Positions 46,090-64,000 of a stretch of 64,000 bases of DNA are shown piece after piece. The position numbers and the translations under genes were made by a program. The DNA comes from Salminus brasiliensis. Taxonomy: Eukaryota; Chordata; Actinopteri; Characiformes; Bryconidae. Within the stretch, counting starts at the first letter, position 1, and each line of letters starts with the position of its first letter. The stretch is taken from assembly GCF_030463535.1 (NCBI RefSeq), contig NC_132901.1, positions 6,915,364 to 6,979,363 on the forward strand. The letters are read 5' to 3'. Under the pieces are notes generated by a model, which saw only the letters and a program-made list of their open reading frames with translations, had not been told where the DNA came from and made no database searches.

Positions 46090-46400
46090 GTTTTACTGAA
46101 AAGTGGAAGTGTTTAGGAACTACAGCAACTCAGGCATTAAGTGGTAGACCATGTGAAGTTAGAGATGGGTCACCAAGGGCTTAGGGCACATAAAAGTTAG
46201 CAACTTTCTGCGGACCTCCACTGGTAATACCATCAGCAGAAAAATGCTAATGCGCTGAGAGCTTCATGGCATGGGTTTCCATGAAAACTGTCAGAGAGAA
46301 CAGCTCACATGCTGATAAGAGTTTAGGAAACAAGTGCAGTGGATTAATGACAAAATAGAATTTTTGGTCACAGTCAGCAAAGGTGCTTTAGAGAAACAAT
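46090..46400 (+). mobile_element. Tc1-like transposase remnant
   Basis: Reads as degenerate fragments of a Tc1-type N-terminal domain: CAGCAACTCAGGCATTAAGTGGTAG (about 46124-46148, split in frame), then AGCTTCATGGCATGGGTTTCC (46260-46280), from the linker ahead of the catalytic core in a common fish Tc1 family (RELHGMGFH). Frames are broken and the catalytic half is absent. Confidence 0.55.
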
Positions 46401-46836
46401 AGGGTCTTATCTTAATAGGCTTATAAGTGCAAACAGAAAATGTCAACCTCAAATAACCACTAAAATACCCATTAAAATAATACCCACTAAAATAATATTA
46501 TTAACCAAAAACCCTCTACCAGTTTTAGTATACAGTTTTACAGGGGCTGTAGAATGGTGTGATAGACATGTCCTGATATTACCAGCTTTCCTAATAACTG
46601 GTGAGCTCGCTTGATTAAGAAATGTTCACCTATTGCCCTCTAGTGGAGTACAAGATCATTCTCAGACATTTTTTTCCATTTTACCTCATGGAGAAACTTG
46701 ACATTTGCAGCTTCAAATGAACGTCAGTCAAAAAGCTGCTGAGTTACATTTTCCCCCCACCAACGTGCTCATCACAGCTTTAGTGTGGCAGAACCGAAAG
46801 AAAAAAGAATCAAATGTAAACAAATTTTCTTTAGTT

Positions 46837-47917
46837 TTTATTCTTATTTCATATTGTTTAATACAGAAAAAAAAACATTTTAATACAAAAGTAATCTTAC
46901 AGTCTTCAAAATACAAATTGCTTCAAAAAGTCACATTTTAGAACATGGTACATGTAGCACTGTTCTCAAAGTTAAGAACAGAGTAAGAAAAGCTGGTGAG
47001 AATAGCAGCATTAAGATAGTAATTAAAAATATATATGCATGCATCAAAGCCCTAAACAGAATGTATAATATCAAAACCAGATGACCATATACAAGACGCT
47101 GAAGTTATGCTAAAACTACAAAAACACTAATGTAATTTGGTGTTTAACATTTAAACCAGGTTCTGTATTCATAAAGCATTCAAAAATCAAAAAGATACTA
47201 AGAGCTTCTTACGATTACTGTCAATACAGAGATGATGTTTTTCTGGGTCTAAATAAAGCACCTTTAGTGCACTGATCTAGAAGGAAAATGTTTTTTTGTT
47301 TCAATGGACACAAAAAAAACGATGGGGGGGGGGGGGGGGTTGAAATATTAAAATAAGATCAAATCAAACAAACAATACCTGATGTTTCTTAGCACAGCTT
47401 GATTTTAGAGTCTTGGTCCACAGGTTTTTGACTTTTAAAAGACAGTCTGATTATTTGTGTTCTATTTGTATTATGGAGATATATTTGTTACTTTGTCACA
47501 ACATGCCTCTTGTTCAATGTAAAATATAAATAAATAAAAGAACATGGTAAATACAATTTCCTGCATAACTGTGTTAACATTCAGCCTCAAATAGGTATTC
47601 AAAAATATATTAAATATACCCTTTTCAAACCATGAATGTGGCCAAAATATGGCTCAGGGTATACAGATTGACTACTTTTGAATACATAAATGTTTACTAT
47701 ATACAAATACAATATATACATAAACATACGATTATGCATTAGTGTGATCATGAAAAGTCTCATTATATTCTTTACCTGAATAAATGTGCCTTGTAGGATT
47801 AGAGGTATGGGAGAGCGAGAGAGAGGGAGAGCGAGGGAGAGAGAGAGAGAGAGAGTATGGAAAAATGTTTCATTTCAATGGGCATGTTTCATTTCAAAGC
47901 AGCAGCTGTCGAGAAGG
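46837..47917 (-). other. n4bp2 3' UTR (candidate)
   Basis: Non-coding sequence after the n4bp2 stop, ending at a minus-strand AATAAA (46842-46837). It includes a 16-nt G run on the plus strand (47324-47339; C run in the transcript) and a GA-rich tract (47812-47854). The poly(A) choice is uncertain. Confidence 0.4.
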
Positions 47918-61677
<13,760 letters not shown>

Positions 61678-61738
61678 CTGGAGAAACACAGATTGATAGA
61701 GGTCAGTATAGTGTAGTATGTCCCCCTGAAGATATGTA

Positions 61739-63340
61739 CAGTGGGGAGAACAAGTATTTGATACACTGCTGATTTTTCAGGTTTTCCCACTTGCAAAGCA
61801 TGTAGAAGACTGTAATTTTTATCATAGGTACTCTTCAACTGTGAGTGATGGAATCTAAAACAAAAATCCAGAAAAATACATTGTATGATTTTTAAATAAT
61901 TAATTTCCATTTTATTGTGGGAAATAAGTATTTGATCATCTATCAACCAGTAAGAATTTTGGCTCTCACAGACATGTTACTTCTTCTTTAAGAAGCCCTC
62001 CTGTTCTCCACTACCTGTATTAACTGCACCTGTTTGAACTCGTTACCTGTATAAAAGACACCTGTCCACACACTCAATCAGTCAGACTCCAGCATCTCCA
62101 CAATGCCCAAGACCAGAGAGCTTTGTAAGGACATCAGGGATAAAATTGTAGACCTGCACAAGGCTGGGATGGGCTACAGGACAATAGGCAAGCAGCTTGG
62201 TGAGAAGGCAACAACTGTTGGTGCAATTATTAGAAAATGGAAGAAATGCAAAATAACGGATAATCTCCCTCGGTCTGGGGCACCATGCAAGATCTCACCT
62301 CGTGGAGCATCAATGATCTTGAGGAAGGTGAGGAATGAGCCCAGAATTACACGGCAGGACCTGGTCAATGACCTGAATAGAGCTGGGACCACAGTCTCAA
62401 AGAAAACAATCAGTAACACTCTACGCCGTCAAGGATTAAAATCCTGCAGTGCACGCAAGGTGCCCTTCCTCAAGCCAACGCATGTCAAAGCCCGTCTGAA
62501 GTTTGCAAATGACCATCTGAATGATCCAGAGGAGGAATGGGAAAAGGTCATGTGGTCTGATGGGACAAAAATAGAACTTTTTGGTTTAAACTCCACTCGT
62601 CATGTTTGGAGGAAGAAGAATGATGAGTACAACCCCAAGAACACCATCCCAACCGTGAAGCATGGCGGTGGAAACATCATTCTTTGGGGATGCTTTTCTG
62701 CAAAGGGGACAGGACGACTGCACCGTATTGTGGGAAGGTTAGATGGGGCCATGTATCGTGAGATTTTGGCCAACAACCTCCTTCCCTCAGTAAGAGCACT
62801 GAAGATGGGTCGTGGCTGGGTCTTCCAGCATGATAACGACCCAAAACACACAGCCAGGGCAACTACAGAGTGGCTCCGTAGGAAACATCTTAAGGTCCTG
62901 GAGTGGCCTAGCCAGTCTCCAGACCTGAATCCAATAGAAAATCTTTGGAGGGAGCTTAAAGTCCGTGTGGCCCAGCGACAGCCACGAAACCTGAAGGCTC
63001 TGGAGGAGATCTGTATGGAGGAGTGGGCCAAAATCCCTGCTGCAGTGTGTGCAAACCTTGTCAAGAACTACAGGAAACGTCTCATCTCTGTAATTGCAAA
63101 CAAAGGTTTCTGTACCAAATATTAAGTTTCTTTTTCTGGTGTATCAAATACTTATTTCCCACAATAAAATGGAAATTAATTATTTAAAAATCATACAATG
63201 TATTTTTCTGGATTTTTGTTTTAGATTCCATCACTCACAGTTGAAGAGTACCTATGATAAAAATTACAGTCTTCTACATGCTTTGCAAGTGGGAAAACCT
63301 GAAAAATCAGCAGTGTATCAAATACTTGTTCTCCCCACTG
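61739..63340 (+). mobile_element. Intact Tc1-like transposon with identical 198-bp TIRs
   Basis: The element begins CAGTGGGGAGAACAAG and ends in its exact complement. The two terminal inverted repeats (61739-61936 and 63143-63340) are identical base for base when compared by eye. TA target duplications flank it (61737-61738 and 63341-63342). Each TIR carries two direct repeats with core AAGTATTTGAT (outer at 61752, inner at 61926), the IR/DR arrangement that binds transposase in Sleeping Beauty-type elements. Total length is 1602 bp. It lies in the n4bp2 intron, opposite to the gene, about 60 bp from the acceptor at 61678. Confidence 0.95.
62103..63125 (+). CDS. Tc1-like DD34E transposase
   Basis: A 340-aa open frame with no stop or frameshift, the usual full length for the family. 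The N-terminal paired-like DNA-binding region has two helix-turn-helix parts ([20 protein letters not shown]... and ...[12 protein letters not shown]; then [20 protein letters not shown]). A GRPR-like linker region is replaced by [12 protein letters not shown]. Catalytic residues: first Asp in [11 protein letters not shown], second Asp in FQHDNDPKH, and Glu in NPIENLW, with exactly 34 residues between the second Asp and the Glu. The residue after the first Asp is Gly, where most relatives have Glu (WSDETK); the effect is unknown. The transposase cuts and pastes the element at TA sites. Start ATG at 62103 matches the MPK(T)xEL start of relatives. Confidence 0.95.
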   Translation: MPKTRELCKDIRDKIVDLHKAGMGYRTIGKQLGEKATTVGAIIRKWKKCKITDNLPRSGAPCKISPRGASMILRKVRNEPRITRQDLVNDLNRAGTTVSKKTISNTLRRQGLKSCSARKVPFLKPTHVKARLKFANDHLNDPEEEWEKVMWSDGTKIELFGLNSTRHVWRKKNDEYNPKNTIPTVKHGGGNIILWGCFSAKGTGRLHRIVGRLDGAMYREILANNLLPSVRALKMGRGWVFQHDNDPKHTARATTEWLRRKHLKVLEWPSQSPDLNPIENLWRELKVRVAQRQPRNLKALEEICMEEWAKIPAAVCANLVKNYRKRLISVIANKGFCTKY

Positions 63341-63342
63341 TA

Positions 63343-64000
63343 TAAAGATATTTGCACAACATTCTTGAGAAATTGTAATTGTGAACAACCTAAATCTGTT
63401 AAATCATCAACTGTTATAAAAATTTCAATTCATTTCAGTTATTAACATGTGAACTTTTTAAATCTGGCATCAGTCTCTTACATTGAGACAAAATTGAGAA
63501 TTGGTCTTACATTAGGTATTTTTGAATTATTATTATTTACATTGACTTTCATCGAACATTAATGGCTCTACAAGCAACACGCTTATAACAGTTTAGGAAT
63601 TTGCTGCATGATGACAGAATGATTCATTTTTTTAAAAATCATTAAAGGCAAATAGGTTATTGCAAGATGCTGAATTTTACAGCACAAATGTAGAACTGGC
63701 ATGCAGACCCCAAGATTGATGATAATAATGCTACAAAATGACAATACAGCTACAATTTATTAATATTAAGATCTTGTAGTCAAGTTGTCACACTGAAACC
63801 TCAAGCATGACACAGCATTATGTATAGCACTACATGTTGTAAATGCATTTATAATGTAGCATGTACAAGACTCATTAGCATTTACTTTACATTATTATTT
63901 GCTGGAAACACATGGGAAAGCCCAAGGGTGCAAGGATGCGTTGTAAGCAGAAGAATATGTTTACTGTGAGTGAAAGTAATAGGATCTTTTTCTAGTGGCT
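63343..64000. other. n4bp2 intron, right edge of window
   Basis: AT-rich intronic sequence with no exon recognisable on the minus strand. The upstream exons of n4bp2 (N-terminal CUE and Walker A part) are therefore beyond the window. Confidence 0.5.

Larger units (their letters stand above)
43929..46836. other. Region between rhoh coding exon and n4bp2 3' end
   Basis: The probable rhoh promoter and 5' intron plus intergenic DNA. A CA microsatellite of about 54 bp lies at 44898-44951 and a short TG run at 45796-45810. A Tc1-type relic lies at about 46090-46400. No additional coding exon was recognised. Confidence 0.45.

Noticed and set aside
47380-47420. Last n4bp2 exon placed near 47390
   Set aside because: The reading there meets an early stop. 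The exon 47963-47918 fits the phase and matches the end of the Smr domain.
62600-63064. 154-codon minus-strand open frame in the transposon
   Set aside because: Antisense shadow of the intact transposase frame.

Overview
This window is nuclear DNA from a ray-finned fish, most probably a teleost. It is AT-rich, with spliced genes, canonical GT–AG introns and many microsatellites. It also holds numerous decayed Tc1-type transposons, L2-like LINE tails and tRNA-derived SINEs of kinds common in fish genomes. I cannot name the species. No tool was run: exon boundaries come from reading splice sites, keeping phase across junctions, and comparing with remembered vertebrate orthologues.

Five protein-coding genes are present. 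(1) gpr75 (+, coding 2024-3685) is an orphan-type GPCR with a single coding exon and a probable 5' non-coding exon upstream. (2) erlec1 (-, coding 16204 to 6686) has 14 coding exons that join in frame to 479 codons, giving a complete ER lectin with two MRH domains. It lies tail-to-tail with gpr75, as in human 2p16. (3) A chrna9-type nicotinic receptor alpha subunit (-, 35250 to 22348) has six exons and 585 codons, with an unusually long His-rich cytoplasmic loop. (4) rhoh (-, 43860 to 43273) is a single-exon GTPase-deficient Rho protein. (5) n4bp2 (-, from beyond the right edge to 47918) shows its last 12 coding exons (1266 codons), including part of the kinase region, a large acidic exon, DUF1771 and Smr. 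Genes 3-5 match the human 4p14 cluster CHRNA9-RHOH-N4BP2, so the window joins two blocks that are on different human chromosomes.

The rest is introns and intergenic DNA with repeats. A nearly pristine Tc1-like transposon (61739-63340) has two identical 198-bp terminal inverted repeats, a TA target duplication and an open 340-codon DD34E transposase; it sits about 60 bp from an n4bp2 splice acceptor. At least seven other Tc1-type remnants, two LINE 3' tails in opposite orientation, three copies of one tRNA-derived SINE and two long unexplained hairpins are also visible. The erlec1 promoter carries a perfect TCTCGCGAGA element and an XBP1-type GCCACGTC site. The n4bp2 Smr exon has an unusual setting: a 120-bp TG repeat runs almost to its splice acceptor and a 90-nt hairpin follows its donor.

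I found no undescribed multi-gene system. The genes are conserved vertebrate genes that neither form an operon nor act in one pathway. The best leads are the young transposon, the Smr-exon splicing context, the receptor loop and the two hairpins.
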